From contig CAUJNA010000522.1 of the NCBI GenBank assembly GCA_963377175.1, forward strand, positions 15,001-79,000: a DNA stretch of 64,000 nucleotides, in the 5' to 3' direction. The notes beneath the pieces are model-generated. The model made no database searches. It saw only the letters and a list, made by a program, of their open reading frames with translations, and had not been told where the DNA came from. Origin of the DNA: Effrenium voratum. Taxonomy: Eukaryota > Sar > Dinophyceae > Suessiales > Symbiodiniaceae. Numbering within the stretch: the stretch's first letter is position 1; each line of letters begins with the position of its first letter. Of this stretch, positions 33,491 through 44,415 are shown in pieces. The position numbers were made by a program, and so were the translations under genes.

Positions 33491-34391
33491 AGGGTAGAGG
33501 CTTCCTGCATTTGTTGGATTCGCTAAGCTTGCAGAGTTCCCTCGCAAAACGTCGCATCAATGCTCTCTCGAGCTGCAACCAAAAGCTTCTTTTTTCATTG
33601 TCTCATTCCTCAGCCCCTTGTCCAGCTTCTTGTCGGCCGCGATAGCCCACCTGACACGTGACGACACGTGCATCAGGCACACCCACACCACCCACAATCT
33701 CGTGCCCAAAGGTGGTGCGAAACCGGCCTCACCGTAGAGGATTCCTTTGCCACCGCAACAGGGCTCCGTATTTCGATCTCAATTTGGCTACTGCTGAAGT
33801 TGCTTTCATTAGATTGTATTGCATGACTTTTCAGCTGCATCGGGATGAGGCCCCAGCCATGGTCAATCAAAGCAGCTCTGATGGAGCATTTCCTGAGCCC
33901 AGGCCAGAAGTGTTTAACGCCCCGCATAAGGAGGGCTGGCGGTCTCCTCATGAATTGACATCTTTTGTATTTGCACCTCCCTGCCACATCTCTTGACGCA
34001 GCGGGTGACCCAAATCTGCAAGCTGTGGATGCGGCACTGGCATTGCACTTGCCTCCAAGAAGGACTGGTATGTCGCCTTACAGGAATGCAAGTCCAATGT
34101 CACAATGCACATGGCAAATGCTATTCAAACGACATCCTTCGGCACTTGCAAGCGACCCTCATTGTGCCGCGATGTTTCCTTGCTGATGCGCCTGCTTAGC
34201 CATCACTGTTCGTCGCAATACATACATGTTCCAAATAGACCTAGATGCATAACAGCGGCTGCTGTGTTGTGGTTCCTGAAGATCCAGGACACTACAATTC
34301 AGCCCATCTAGCTGCATCACTTTGGTCGCGCAGCCCTTGGCGTTTGCCATGGCCCTTTACGCGCCGAAAAACGAATTTACCCCTAGACAGC
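33491..34391. other. 3' flank of the AAA ATPase gene; no further gene seen
   Basis: This follows the AAA gene stop codon on the minus strand. No coding segment is supported here. Confidence 0.4.
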
Positions 34392-37143
34392 CTAGCCATA
34401 CAAGCTTCGCGTATTGGAGTGCACCTCCTCCTGCATGCGGCGAACACCTTCGGCAGCTTTTTCGAGGTAGGCTGCCCCCTCAAGGATTTTGCCATCAGTG
34501 ACTCGATCCCATGCTGCAAGCATCTTGGCATCGCTCACCACACGCCGCAAATCGGCGCAGCAAAAACTGTCACTGGCTTGCGCTGCTGCCCGGACATCGG
34601 GCAAGTCACCACTGTTGCCCAAGAGCTCCATGGCTCCAGCATCCTCCTTGATGTATTTACGGAGAATTTCCCTCTTCTGCCTGGGCTCCGGCAGCTTGGT
34701 CTTCAGCCAGAGCTCAATTCGCCCACTCCGCAAGAGCATATCAGCCATCCAGTGAACATTCTGTCCAGTCAGGATGACCACCACATCTCCGTTCTCCCTC
34801 TGTCGCTTCCCGCGAGACGTCAAGCCGTCCATTCGGCCAAGCAAAAAGCGGAAGACGTCCGAGCCTCGGTGTCCATCAAGGGGTCGCCAGCCGCCAATCA
34901 CAATGTCCGCGTCATCAATGAACACCACTGCTGGAGCGGCGGCCTGGGCTGCGGCAAAGACCTTGATGATGTCGGCCTGTCACTGAATCACAACTCACTA
35001 ATTATGAGTGCCAGTTGGGTTTGCAACAAACAAATGCCTTTGGGCATTCAGCTTCTGACCTGGAGCATCATCTCGCGAACCAGGAAGAATTTCCCCTTGA
35101 GCCGATTCGCCAACCACCGGCCCACGGTGGTCTTGCCAGTGCCGGGCTGGCCGTGCAGTAGCACTCCTCGTTTGGGGGTCAAACCAAACTGCTTGGCTTG
35201 CTCCGGCTTTTCCAAGGGAAAGAGCACGTTCCTCTCCAGCTCCTCCTTAATGCCCTCCAGGCCCGGGAAGTCAGCCAGATCCACGGGCTCCACCTCCTCA
35301 GGGGCCACCGCCGACACGGAGACCAGCTCGTCGCGGATGGAGGCCAGCAGCGAGGACGTCGAGAGCTCACCCTTGGACAGCACCCGGGCCATCGCGGCCT
35401 TGAGTTCCGCTGGAGACAGCTGTGAGTGCAAGGCGTAGATGGTTTCTGCCTGGACGGCGGGCGACATGGTGCGCAGCACCGCGTCGTAGTCCTTTACAGA
35501 AGGCTCGTCCAGGGTCACGGTCAATGGTGCCTGAAGGTGAGTGAGTGAGGGGTGAAGCACAACCAAATGCAAAAAAAATGACGACAATATATGACATTAC
35601 TACATCAGCCTCCAGGCAGATTTCATCAAGCCAAGGTCCACGATATTGTATATCCTTGCAAATGGTGCTGCTTCGCGAGGAGGAAGTAAAGCAGCAGTAA
35701 CAGAAACAGTGTTTGTAGTAGTAGTCATAGTGGTAGGCAACAACAGGAATAGCAGCAACAGAAGCAATACTAGTAACAATAAAAGTGGAAACAAGGACAA
35801 CAAACGCAATGTGAGTAATCGTAGTAACACATAGTAGCAATAGTAGCATTGATGGTAACAATCGTCAGAATAGGAAGAAGAGTAACAATAGTAAAAATAG
35901 TAGTCGTGACAGCAGCAAGAAAAATATATTATGGAAATAAAATAGCAATAGTGGCCATTGTGATAGTAGTACTAAAAGCGAAACAGTTGGAATCACCACC
36001 TAAAGCCGGCGAAGCCGGTGGTCGGAAGTTTCTGGAAAAGCAAACCCTAAGCTTGACTATTTTTTAAATGGGAGTTGTTCAACCCATGTTTGCATTGACA
36101 ACCCTTACTTTTTGACATTTAAGCCTTTGGGGTCCGTTTTGAATTGCTACTTTGTTTTTTGAAAATTACGCATGTTTCTGCAACCTCTGAAGTAGCCTTG
36201 GGAGCCACATATTAGACAAAGAGAAAGAGACAAACAAAGAGAAAGAGAAAATCAAAGAGAGAAACAAAGCAAGATAAACATAACTTTGGTTCTTATATGT
36301 TTGAAGCTTCTGCCAACCGGCTTCGCCGATTCTACTGGTAGTGACACTAGACATAACTGTAATAATAGTAATGGCAGTCATGGCAAAAAAAGGTAGTGGG
36401 CCAGGGAGGGATCAAGAATAGTATGTGTATTTGTTTGTCAACCCTATCGTTCCTGAAAGTGTCGGCATTTTTTGTGCCCTGTGATAAATCTGGTCACACA
36501 TGTTAATTATAATTATGCAGGAATGACAAGCATGATGGAATTTGATGGAAGCAACATGAACAGGATGCCCAGCATGGATAGCACGAGCAGCATGACCTGC
36601 AGATGTGTCATTGTGTCTCATGCTCCCAAGATTTAAAGTAGCAGAACTTTGCGCCTGGATGAACGCAAGATGTGCGTCTTCGACGGAAGAGAAGGTGATC
36701 ACACCTCCCGCAGAAGCTGCTGTGTCGCTCAAGGCCTTGAGAAGCATGGCAGGTGCTGATGCCACCTCCCAGTTGAAGATGTCCCCTGAGCCCTTGATGT
36801 CTCCCACAAGGGTCCGAGAGCGTCGCACTGTGCGGGGAGCACAAGCAAGGTCCAAGTCATCGATAAAGGCCATGCCATGCTTTGTAAGTGACGCTACAGC
36901 CGCAGCATAGAGAGCTTTGCTGGCTTGGCCTTCGCTCTCATGCTCGAGTGCTGTGGCCACACTCAAAAGCGGAGCCCCGAGCTGGGACGCGGCTGCCTTC
37001 AGAACAAGAGAAACTCCGTAACCTCTTGCTAAGGCAGGTGGAGATCGAAGTTCAACGAGTGGAGCGGCTTTCGTCTTGATGGCACCAACTAGCTCATTAA
37101 GTGCCTTTTGTTGGACAGGGCTGAGTGGCACTGCTCCGCTCAT
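34392..37143 (-). CDS. Two-domain AAA ATPase (first domain degenerate)
   Basis: Exons 36655-37143, 35060-35530 and 34392-34976 join in phase 0 into 514 codons plus stop, taking the ATG at 37143. Residues 1-163 form an AAA-like domain with no Walker A but a Walker-B-like MAFIDDLDLA at 91-100. Residues 245-514 form a classic AAA domain: FPGLEGIKEELERNV, Walker A GQPGTGKT (290-297), Walker B VVFIDDAD (337-344), sensor-1 ILTGQN (Asn 393) and a likely arginine finger in LRSGR (403-406). The usual Walker-B Glu is Asp. The stretch between strand 2 and the next helix is about 8 residues short, removing the pore-loop region. Such ATPases remodel proteins; the target is unknown. The first intron (35531-36654, GC donor) holds triplet repeats and an inverted-repeat element. 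The second (34977-35059) is GT-AG. Confidence 0.87.
35650..35990. repeat. Degenerate GTA/ACA triplet-rich intronic sequence
   Basis: Imperfect (GTA)n and (AAC/AGC)n triplets within the AAA gene's first intron, running up to the CCGGCGAAGCCGG element at 36002. They give Ser/Asn-rich and Val-rich artefact frames. Confidence 0.8.
36000..36343. mobile_element. Candidate MITE-like element with CCGGCTTCGCCGG ends
   Basis: The left end near 36002-36036 reads AAGCCGGCGAAGCCGGTGG then TCGGAAGTTTCTGG. The right end near 36301-36343 reads GAAGCTTCTGCCAACCGG then CTTCGCCGATTCTACTGGTAG. The ends are inverted relative to each other over about 30 bp. GA-rich sequence (AAAGAGAAAGAG) lies inside, and GTA-type triplets lie outside on both flanks. 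A related end occurs at 55963-56002. No open frame is supported, so it is non-autonomous if mobile. Confidence 0.55.
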
Positions 37144-37150
37144 GGCTCAC

Positions 37151-37622
37151 CTGGATCTAGGGATCGTGGCGGCTGGGAAATATTGAATTCAATGTCTTGA
37201 GAGCCAAACATCGCAATCGTGGATGAGCCGTCTACCGCTGTCTACCCAATTAAGTTGCTCCATGTTGCAGGCACGCGCCAGCCAGTTCACTCAGATCGTG
37301 CAGAAGGTTCAACGGGCGTGTGCACCGCATGGCACGAACAGCCCGCCTCTGCTTTGGATTTGGAGGACCCTTGTATGGCACTGCTGAATTGCTCCAACCT
37401 TGGCTCAAATATAGGCGTTGAACACTGGGCGGACCTTGAAGCATATTACTTGAGGAACGGGCACTGCCTCTATGGCAGCTGAGTCATCCCGGTCTGGCCA
37501 CGCGGCCTCATCACTGTCGGAGAACTCCAGCCCAAGTCGCAAAGCAAGCCGGGCCTCCGTGGGAAGAGCTTCCTGCCGAAGATCTCTGTAAGCCTCTGAT
37601 TTCCAGGTCACCAACAGGAACT
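37151..37622 (-). CDS. Two candidate exons just upstream of the AAA gene
   Basis: Exon 37450-37622 starts TTACAG|AGTTCC and ends CCTCAA|gtaata. It encodes FLLVTWKSEAYRDLRQEALP, then EFSDSDEAAWPDRDDSAAIE and AVPVPQ. Exon 37151-37241 starts GGGTAG|ACAGCG and ends GATCCAG|gtgagc. It encodes TAVDGSSTIAMFGSQDIEFN and ISQPPRSLDP. They join in phase 0. Both look like real protein. They could be an N-terminal extension of the AAA protein if a very short 20-nt intron (37131-37150) is removed, or the end of a separate gene. If they belong to the AAA gene, the ATG at 37143 is not the start. Confidence 0.55.
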
Positions 37623-38744
37623 CTGTAATTTGCCCTGTCCCTCAGCCTCTGGTGCGGCTACTTCAAAGCTGTGATGCCAGAATAGGCCGTCCTCCACCTG
37701 CTAAAGTCGAGCCAAAGGCCAGAGTAGCTGGAATGCGCAAAATTGAGCAACAAAGCAAGGCGTTTGAAACTAGAACCTTGTCAATGGTGCAAGCAGTCAT
37801 GTCATGGTCCAAAAAAATGGATCGACTGCTGTTTGTCAACAGCATGCTTGTGCGTGTAAAGCAGGCTGGCCTGCCTCTCGCCAAATTGTCGTGTCATCCA
37901 AGCGTCGATGAAGCGCCTGCTACTATGTTCTGGCATCAAGCATGCCGTATGCACCACAAGTGCGCAGTGCGCCTCATCATAACTCACCACAAACTCGCGA
38001 CAATCCTGAAGCAATGCGCCAATGCGCGAGGCATGAAAGAACTTTCCTTGATCTGTGCTGCCTGGAAGAAAGGCTCCACATCCTCTTCAGCCACCTATAT
38101 CCAAATGCCAGCTGTCCAAAGAGTCCGACAAAAATGTGTCACACCTCTCGTGCCAAGGCCAACAGCTTCGAGGAATCCTGATCAAGTGTGCCAGCAACGT
38201 GCTAGCATATGCTCCTGATGACTCGTGTATATCATGTGACGCTAAATTTAGAGCACCCTTTTTCATTTGCAACCTGGACTTTGGCAGACTTGCTGGATGC
38301 AGAGAACGAGAGCTAGCGGCCTGCCCTATAGCTTCCACAGCTTCCTCTCGCAAACGAAGCGAGCAGCATAGGTAGAACCTGCAACATGACTACAATACAT
38401 GGGATCCGCCGGAATGGCCACACCAAGATTGCTGCAAACACATGCACATACAAAGTACTATAAATAAACGCACAGGTTTCCCATTGACGAGGCACGCACC
38501 TGAAAAGGGTGCTAAAGGAATCTGTTGCAGGTTGGGGGGTCGCGTCTACGTGGGCGATGTGATAAACCACACGGCAATGTCCGAGTTGCATTTGGCCATG
38601 ATCGCAGATGTTTCCATTCCCATGTCTGCGTTGTGCATATTATACAGCCAAGCCATTGCTGCAAAGCCCGAAGCACACAAGTATCCAGTTCCAGCACATG
38701 ACCTCCGCACGACAAACAACAACACGGAACTGTCATACTCCTAG
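37623..38744. other. No gene assigned
   Basis: The minus strand near 37860-38014 is weakly protein-like (RRFIDAWMTRQFGERQ), possibly another upstream exon. A 188-codon plus-strand frame (37652-38218) has no recognisable features. Confidence 0.35.
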
Positions 38745-38752
38745 ACAATGAA

Positions 38753-38785
38753 TATATATATATATATAATAGTATATATATATAT
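38753..38785. repeat. (TA)n tract
   Basis: Two (TA)n blocks split by AGTATA. AT-rich flanks with T homopolymers follow up to 38850. Confidence 0.9.
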
Positions 38786-38889
38786 GGGTGCGGATTTATT
38801 GTTGGATTGTTTTTTTTTTCTGATTTTTTGTCTGATGTTTTTTTCCGTCCGGGCCACTAGCATCACCAACAAAACGTGGGTAACAAAGT

Positions 38890-39625
38890 CAAACAAGTAG
38901 CTGGCGGGTTGACGGGGTAAAAAAAATGATGATTCAAATAGGAGGGCATTTCAATCCCTGAAAATAAACAGCAAGTAGCGGGGGGGTTGGGGGCGGCAGC
39001 CCCCCCCCATGATGTTGTTTGCAGAAGTGATGATTTGAATAGGGTGCAATTAAATCTCTGCAAACAGTCTAAAAAGTAGCGGGGGGGTTGGGGGGGGGGG
39101 CGGCAGCCCCCCCCATGATGTTCGAAGAATTGATGATTCAACTAGGGTTGCAATTAATTAAATCTCTGTAGAAAATCTAAAACGTAGCGGGGGGGTTGGG
39201 GGGGGGCGGCAGCCCCCCCCCATGATGTCGGAAGAAGTGATGATTCAAGTAGGGGTGCAATGATTCAAGAAAGGGTGCGATAGAATTTAAAAAGGCAGCG
39301 GGAGGGTTGGAGGGGGTGGCTTCCCCTATGATGTTCGAAGAAGTACATACATACAGACATACATGGATTACACAGAACACCTAAAATGTCGTATTTTGCA
39401 GCATTTTCTCGCGAAATTGGACGCTCGAAAAGTGATGATTGAACTAGGAGTGCAATTCAATCTCTGCAAGATAAATCCAAAAAGTAGCGGGGGGGAGGCG
39501 GCAGCCCCCCATGATGTTTGAAGAAGTGTTGATTCAAATAGGGGCAATCTAAACAGTAGCGGGTGGGTTGCGGGGGGGGCTCCCCCATGATGTTCGAAGA
39601 AGTGATGATTCAAATAGGGAGAAAC
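38890..39625. repeat. Degenerate minisatellite of about 75-110 bp with G-run/C-run hairpins, about 7 copies
   Basis: Units carry AGTAGCGGGGGGGTTGG, then GGGGCGGCAGCCCCCCC, ATGATGTTCGAAGAAGTGATG and ATTCAAATAGGG-TGCAATT. Copies begin near 38896, 38974, 39075, 39183, 39296, 39483 and 39555. Within each unit the G-run and C-run around GCGGCAG can pair as a strong hairpin. Copies vary in G-run length and lose or gain the TCTCTGCAA part. Confidence 0.9.
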
Positions 39626-39829
39626 TGGTGATGCTGATGATGCGGGAAGCCACATCCAAAAACCAATGAAAGGGTGCAAAAGCCAAAAAGCACGGACAGG
39701 AACTGGGAAAGCAGAGTGCAAAAAGCTAAAGCCGCCAAACGCCGCATAAACCAGCGAAAAGCCGCAAAAGCCAAAATGCCACCTGCCGAAAGAGGAACTG
39801 GGAATGCAGAGGATGCGAAAGGCCAAAGC

Positions 39830-40110
39830 CAAGAAGCCGAAAAGCAAAGAAGCCAAGAAGCCAAGAAGCCAAAAAGCCAAGAAGCCAAGAAGCCAAGAAG
39901 CCAAAAAGCCAAAAGCCAAGAAGCCAACAAGCCAAGAAGCCGAAAAGCCAAGAAGCCAAGAAGCCGAGAAGCCAAAAAGCCAAGAAGCCAAAAGCCAAGA
40001 AGCCAAGAAGCCAAGAAGCCAAGAAGCCAAAAGCCAAGAAGCCAAAAAGCCAAAAGCCAAGAAGCCAAAAAGCCAAGAAGCCAAGAAGCCAAGAAGCCAA
40101 AATGAAAAAA
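39830..40110. repeat. (AAGAAGCCA)n minisatellite
   Basis: About 30 units of AAGAAGCCA, with AAAAAGCCA and AAGCCA variants. It stays open on both strands as Lys/Ala/Ser/Pro-rich (plus) or Leu/Ala/Phe-rich (minus) frames, none of which is a gene. It is preceded from 39690 by a looser AAAGCC-rich region. Confidence 0.95.
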
Positions 40111-40149
40111 AAACGAGGAAAGAAAAAACACGGAATAAAATCCTAAAAT

Positions 40150-41892
40150 AAATACCCCTCCTATATATATATGTATATATATGTACAGTGGTCACCCCCC
40201 CTAATGATCCACGATCAACCTTTGGCCTGATCAGATTCTCACCCAATTCTGATCAAAGATTGATTAAACCTAAGATGAAGCAGACGCGTTTAATGTGGCA
40301 TGTGATGAAACAGACTGTGTGGATTGTTTAAAATGAGACTACTTGGTTACTACATGGCTTCATAAACAAACTGAGCTCGTTGTGCTTTCAGATGAACCAA
40401 ATGGAATTTCATCCATGCAACAGAACATAGGTATGCATTTTGTGCTTCCAGGAGCTCAAAGTGCTAGTAGGTTCAACTTGTTTCTGTTTCCAAAGGCCTC
40501 CATGGCAGACCTCGCAGCACTTTGGGCTTAAAGGCTGAAAACACTGAGAGGCTCCTAAGAAAACTGGCCTTGACAGGATAGCTGAAGCATGTTGCTGTCC
40601 GCAAAGTGTTGAGATGGTGCCTTAATAGTCTTCTTGAGGGCTTGTGTGAAAGCCAAAAGAGAGCAAAGGAAAATACAATTTCAGTTCTAAAGTAGGAATT
40701 TCATTAGTTTTCAGTTCACATTCTCATTTTGAACTAGATTTTAAACAGGATGGTCTTTTCACGTAGGGCTCTAACCATATTTTTATTCCCCAACAGCTGA
40801 AAGCTTTGGGGTCTCAGCCCAGATAGGCTCCGGGTGGTCCGGGCGGCCCTGAGGTAAGGTTCCACGAGGGTTCCACGAGGGTGACTCGAGGGTTCCACGA
40901 GGGTGCCACCAGGGTTCTGCGAGGGCTGCGGGATGCGAGCACTAAATGGAGCACCGCATGCTGTTGGGGATATCACCTGAGCTTATTAGAACCCTATTGG
41001 GCTGGTTGTTTCTTCTAATTAGTTGACATGAAATACTCATTGCGTAAGAAATCCTTTGCAAGCAGGATTTGAAATAGACTTTGAATAATTTAACAAAACT
41101 GCTTAATCACATTTTTTGACGTGAATGTTCAACCGGATTTCCTTTGCAAGTAAATCTCAACTAGTATTTTCAATCAATAAAAGACACCATGGTCGCTTCT
41201 GCAAATTTGACTGCCCTTAAAAAGCAGTGAAACGCCGATAGCACGTCAAGGAAAATGCAATTTCAGCATATGGATTTGCAAGTTTTAATTGCAAGGCATT
41301 AAGTAGGATTGGAACTAGAACTTGATTAGACATGCTATATTGAATTATGTGTTTCAATGCACTTCCTTTCAGGCCTCTCTTAAGGACATATTTGACCACA
41401 ATGTCAACTGATCAGATTCTGGTTAGAATTTAAATAGACCTACGATGAAGCAGATTGCATTATATGTGGCATCAAACTGATGTACCCATGAAGGCATGGG
41501 CGCGTGGACCATGGAGGGGGGTCAGCATATGAATATGTGTATTGATTATACATATTTGAGAGTCATCCTCGGACGACATTTACTTGGGAGTCAAACTCCT
41601 TGCGCCATGGGGGAAATACCGTTCCTTTGTAGGGATCCTCGCAGCTGTGCAAAATAGTGTTTCCAGGGCTGATGATCACCCCACCAATTAAACTCAAACA
41701 AGGAAACACCTTTCATCATGTCTCGCTTGATGGTGACTCTCGCGCTGTGAACTTGTTTTGTGTCATACCACAGGCCATCCACGAAATCAATGCCAATTTC
41801 AAGGAGCACACTCGCCGTATTGATTATCGTCCCGTGGGCAGTCCAAACTGCTGTGCCACTTTCAGGCACTGCAGGTTGCAACGCGCCCAAAC
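40150..41892. other. No gene seen; small GGTTCCACGAGG repeats at 40855-40930
   Basis: AT-rich unique sequence forming the 3' flank of the permease gene. At 40855-40930 a 12-bp word GGTTCCACGAGG occurs three times with variants between. A (TA)n run lies at 40161-40182. No coding pattern is visible. Confidence 0.5.
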
Positions 41893-43275
41893 TCAGATGC
41901 CTAAAAGCTGTGCTAGCCAACGAAAGTCCATACCAACAACCAAAATACCAGCTAAGACAAGTAGAGCACTCAAGCACTGGTTCCAGCTCAAGTGCTCTTT
42001 GAACAACACAGTGATAAGCAAAGCGCCAAAGACAGTGTACACCCCATTCTCCACGGTGGATACGAGTGCTCCAGAGAAGTAGGCTTCTTGCGAAAATGCA
42101 AATGTGCTCACAAGACCACCGCAGCCGGAAAGGAAGCCGCACAGCGTGGTTCCACATAGAAGCCATCGAAAATGCCTATCCCGCAAGGCATTTGATCTGT
42201 GCTCCGCAGTACTGCAAAGCATGCGGCCCATTGGAATCAAGATTGTGGACATAATATAAACAAAATATGTGCAAGTCGACCAGTCACGCTTTTGTTCTTC
42301 GCTTGCTTGATGCACGCCCATCTTCTTCCCAAGTGGTCCAAACCCCCAGCAAGTCCCCGCCACAACTGCGAGCCCCAAGGACCACATGCGCTTCGAGGTC
42401 GGTGCATCAAGCGACTCCTCTGCTTCACTGTCAATTGCCGAGCTCTCTGAATAAGTCTCCTGACTTTCGCTCTCACAGAACGCAACATTCTCCTGGCCCT
42501 TGTCCAAATCTTTCATCTTCGTGCTCGAGGATCTTTGTGCCAGCAGCACACCCAGCATGATGAGGGCAAAGCCGGCGTAGGCCTGCGGCCTGGGATGCTC
42601 CTGGTAGTAGAGGGCGATAAACAATGCCCCGGTCACGGTGTACGCCCCGTTCTCAATCATCGAGAGCAACGCGCTGGAGGAACCGGCGGACCAAGCGAAG
42701 GCTAAGGTGCCCAAGAGGCCTCCCAAACCGCTCACAAGTCCACAGAACATGATTCCTGGAATACGCTCCTTCCACTCGGAATCCCACGCCTTCTGCCAAC
42801 CATCTGAGCCCATGCGCACCAAGTCAATGGCTGGCGTGATGGTCGTAGTGCATGCGTACACGAAGATGGTAATGCTTGCACCTTGTCAGTTCAAACAACT
42901 GCATGGAAAGCAATATTCCAGCAAGGAGCAGCAAAAAGAACCATCTGAATTGGGTGAAGGGGCAAGGAGATCAGCTGTATGCTGAAGCATGAAGAAGCTT
43001 AACAAAAGGAGCTTCCCAACATGTCTCGCAGAACCTAGACACCCACATGCCACCAATGAGCCATGCCTGCATGCATGCGGTGTGTTTCATTTGAGCTCGA
43101 ATTCTTGACTATGCAACATTACCTCTGGCACTCGGAATTTTATGTGCGCGTTCGAGCGGCGCACAGGCTTTTCGGCATTGGTCGCCCCATCGACGCCAAT
43201 CCGCTTGCCCAAAATGCCAAAAGCCCAAAGAAAGCCACCACCAGCAGCCAGGAGTAAAGTCACGGCCGGGGACAT
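41893..43275 (-). CDS. Drug/metabolite transporter (DMT/EamA-like) superfamily permease
   Basis: Exons 43161-43275 and 41893-42881 join (C|GT, phase 1) into 367 codons plus stop. The intron 42882-43160 starts GC and ends AG. The protein has about ten hydrophobic segments arranged as two similar halves. AGGGFLWAFGILGKRIGV in half 1 matches AGTCWGFGPLGKKMGV in half 2, and SMIENGAYTVTGALFIALYY matches STVENGVYTVFGALLITVLF. Each half is followed by an EH and a final helix. The acidic linker (ESESQETYSESSAIDSEAEE) between halves would be cytosolic or lumenal. Such proteins carry small metabolites or sugars across membranes; the substrate is not predictable. The start could be ATG 43275 or an in-frame ATG at 43344. 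Confidence 0.87.
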
Positions 43276-43278
43276 CGG

Positions 43279-43315
43279 GAGCTCTCGCAGTCGCTCGCAG
43301 TCGCTCGCAGTCGCT
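43279..43315. repeat. Short decamer repeat near the permease start
   Basis: TCGCTCGCAG is repeated three times in tandem, then decays. It lies just upstream of the ATG at 43275 on the minus strand and lies inside the alternative N-terminal extension from 43344. Confidence 0.85.
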
Positions 43316-44245
43316 CGTCCACTTGTCTCTGGCAAAGCCGTCACTCACTTCATGAATGCTAAACAAGACATGTGCGCTCTGCTCACGCTTGCTCAATCGG
43401 AGAGTCACATAATGTCACACACCTTTCAACTTTGCACCCTAATGTGTGGAGCTGGCCCTAATTGTAATGCACACCCGCATCGAAGCAACTTTCAACCCTC
43501 AGCTGCGGAGCAACATGCCGACCCACGCAGACTGATCACAAACATGAGCAGTTGTTTCTGGCTGAGGATTCGGCTCCGCCAAGGCAGCTTGAGCGTTTTC
43601 GTTCATGAAAACGTGCGGCCTTGACGATTGAACGTGGTGCTCTGCACGTTAGCCATGTGTGTGTGTGTCGCTTTGCCCCACCTTGCCCCACCTTCACTGC
43701 TGGGCATGCGGCCGCTTCAAGTCTTTACGGTTGCACTTTGCCTGCTGTCGCAGCGGGCTCCAGCGAAGGCCGGTGATCTTTTGGGGGGGCTGGTGTATGC
43801 TGCATGCTTCTGACAAATTCCCCGAACAAAAGTTGGATTGAGCTCAGCACCAAAAAGTTGGTGTACCGCGGCATGCACACGTGCAGCTTCCTGCCATCAG
43901 CTTGCAAATCGCTTTGCTGCACCACTTGGGCAAACGATGCGAACCGCTGATTCCACGCTTCAAACAGGCAGGAAAGTCTCCCAGGTGCCGAGCCTTGCCA
44001 AAGAAAGCACTATGCAGGCCAGAAGGACAGATCATCCCCACAGATTTCCCTGAGCTGCAACGGTACACACATAGCTCCTGGTCGTAAGGTCCGTACAACG
44101 ACTGTGCTTTGGCTGTCCACGACGGGTGAAGCCTGCCGTTGCACGCCTGAGCTCGGCAAGAATGAGAAACCGCAATTGTGGAGTGCGTCATGGGCATAGC
44201 TCCCCTTCGTGAGACATTTCGAGTGCGAAGGCTAAAACGCACGGT
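43316..44245. other. No gene seen upstream of the permease
   Basis: This region should hold the permease's 5' untranslated region. No promoter element can be named. Dinoflagellate promoters lack a standard TATA box. Confidence 0.35.
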
Positions 44246-44249
44246 CCAG

Positions 44250-44415
44250 TTTGTCCAGTTGGTCGAACAAACAAGCTGCTGCAACGTGGTGAAATTGAAC
44301 CCGATTGACAGACTGTCAACCGAATCAGTGGTTGAACCAACTGAACTAACCTGGCTCCACCAGACCAACCAAACCAACCAGGTTCAGAAGTTGACCAGCT
44401 GGACCAACTGGGCTG
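44250..44415. repeat. AACCAACC/TTGACCAGCTGG-rich degenerate repeat
   Basis: Repeated short words such as TTGGTCGAAC, AACTGAAC, ACCAACCAAACCAACCAGG and TTGACCAGCTGGACCAACTGG. The repetition is irregular. It gives Trp/Gln- and Thr/Asn-rich shadow frames. Confidence 0.6.

Noticed and set aside
37652..38218. A 188-codon plus-strand frame
   Set aside because: No domain pattern, and the strand is opposite to the supported genes around it. It could be real, but the sequence alone does not support it.
39674..40151. A Lys/Ala-rich basic protein (plus) and a Leu/Phe-rich membrane protein (minus)
   Set aside because: Both are translations of the AAGAAGCCA minisatellite.
43844..44377. A 177-codon minus-strand frame
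   Set aside because: Part lies in the AACCAACC-type repeat and the remainder has no recognisable pattern or splice-site support.
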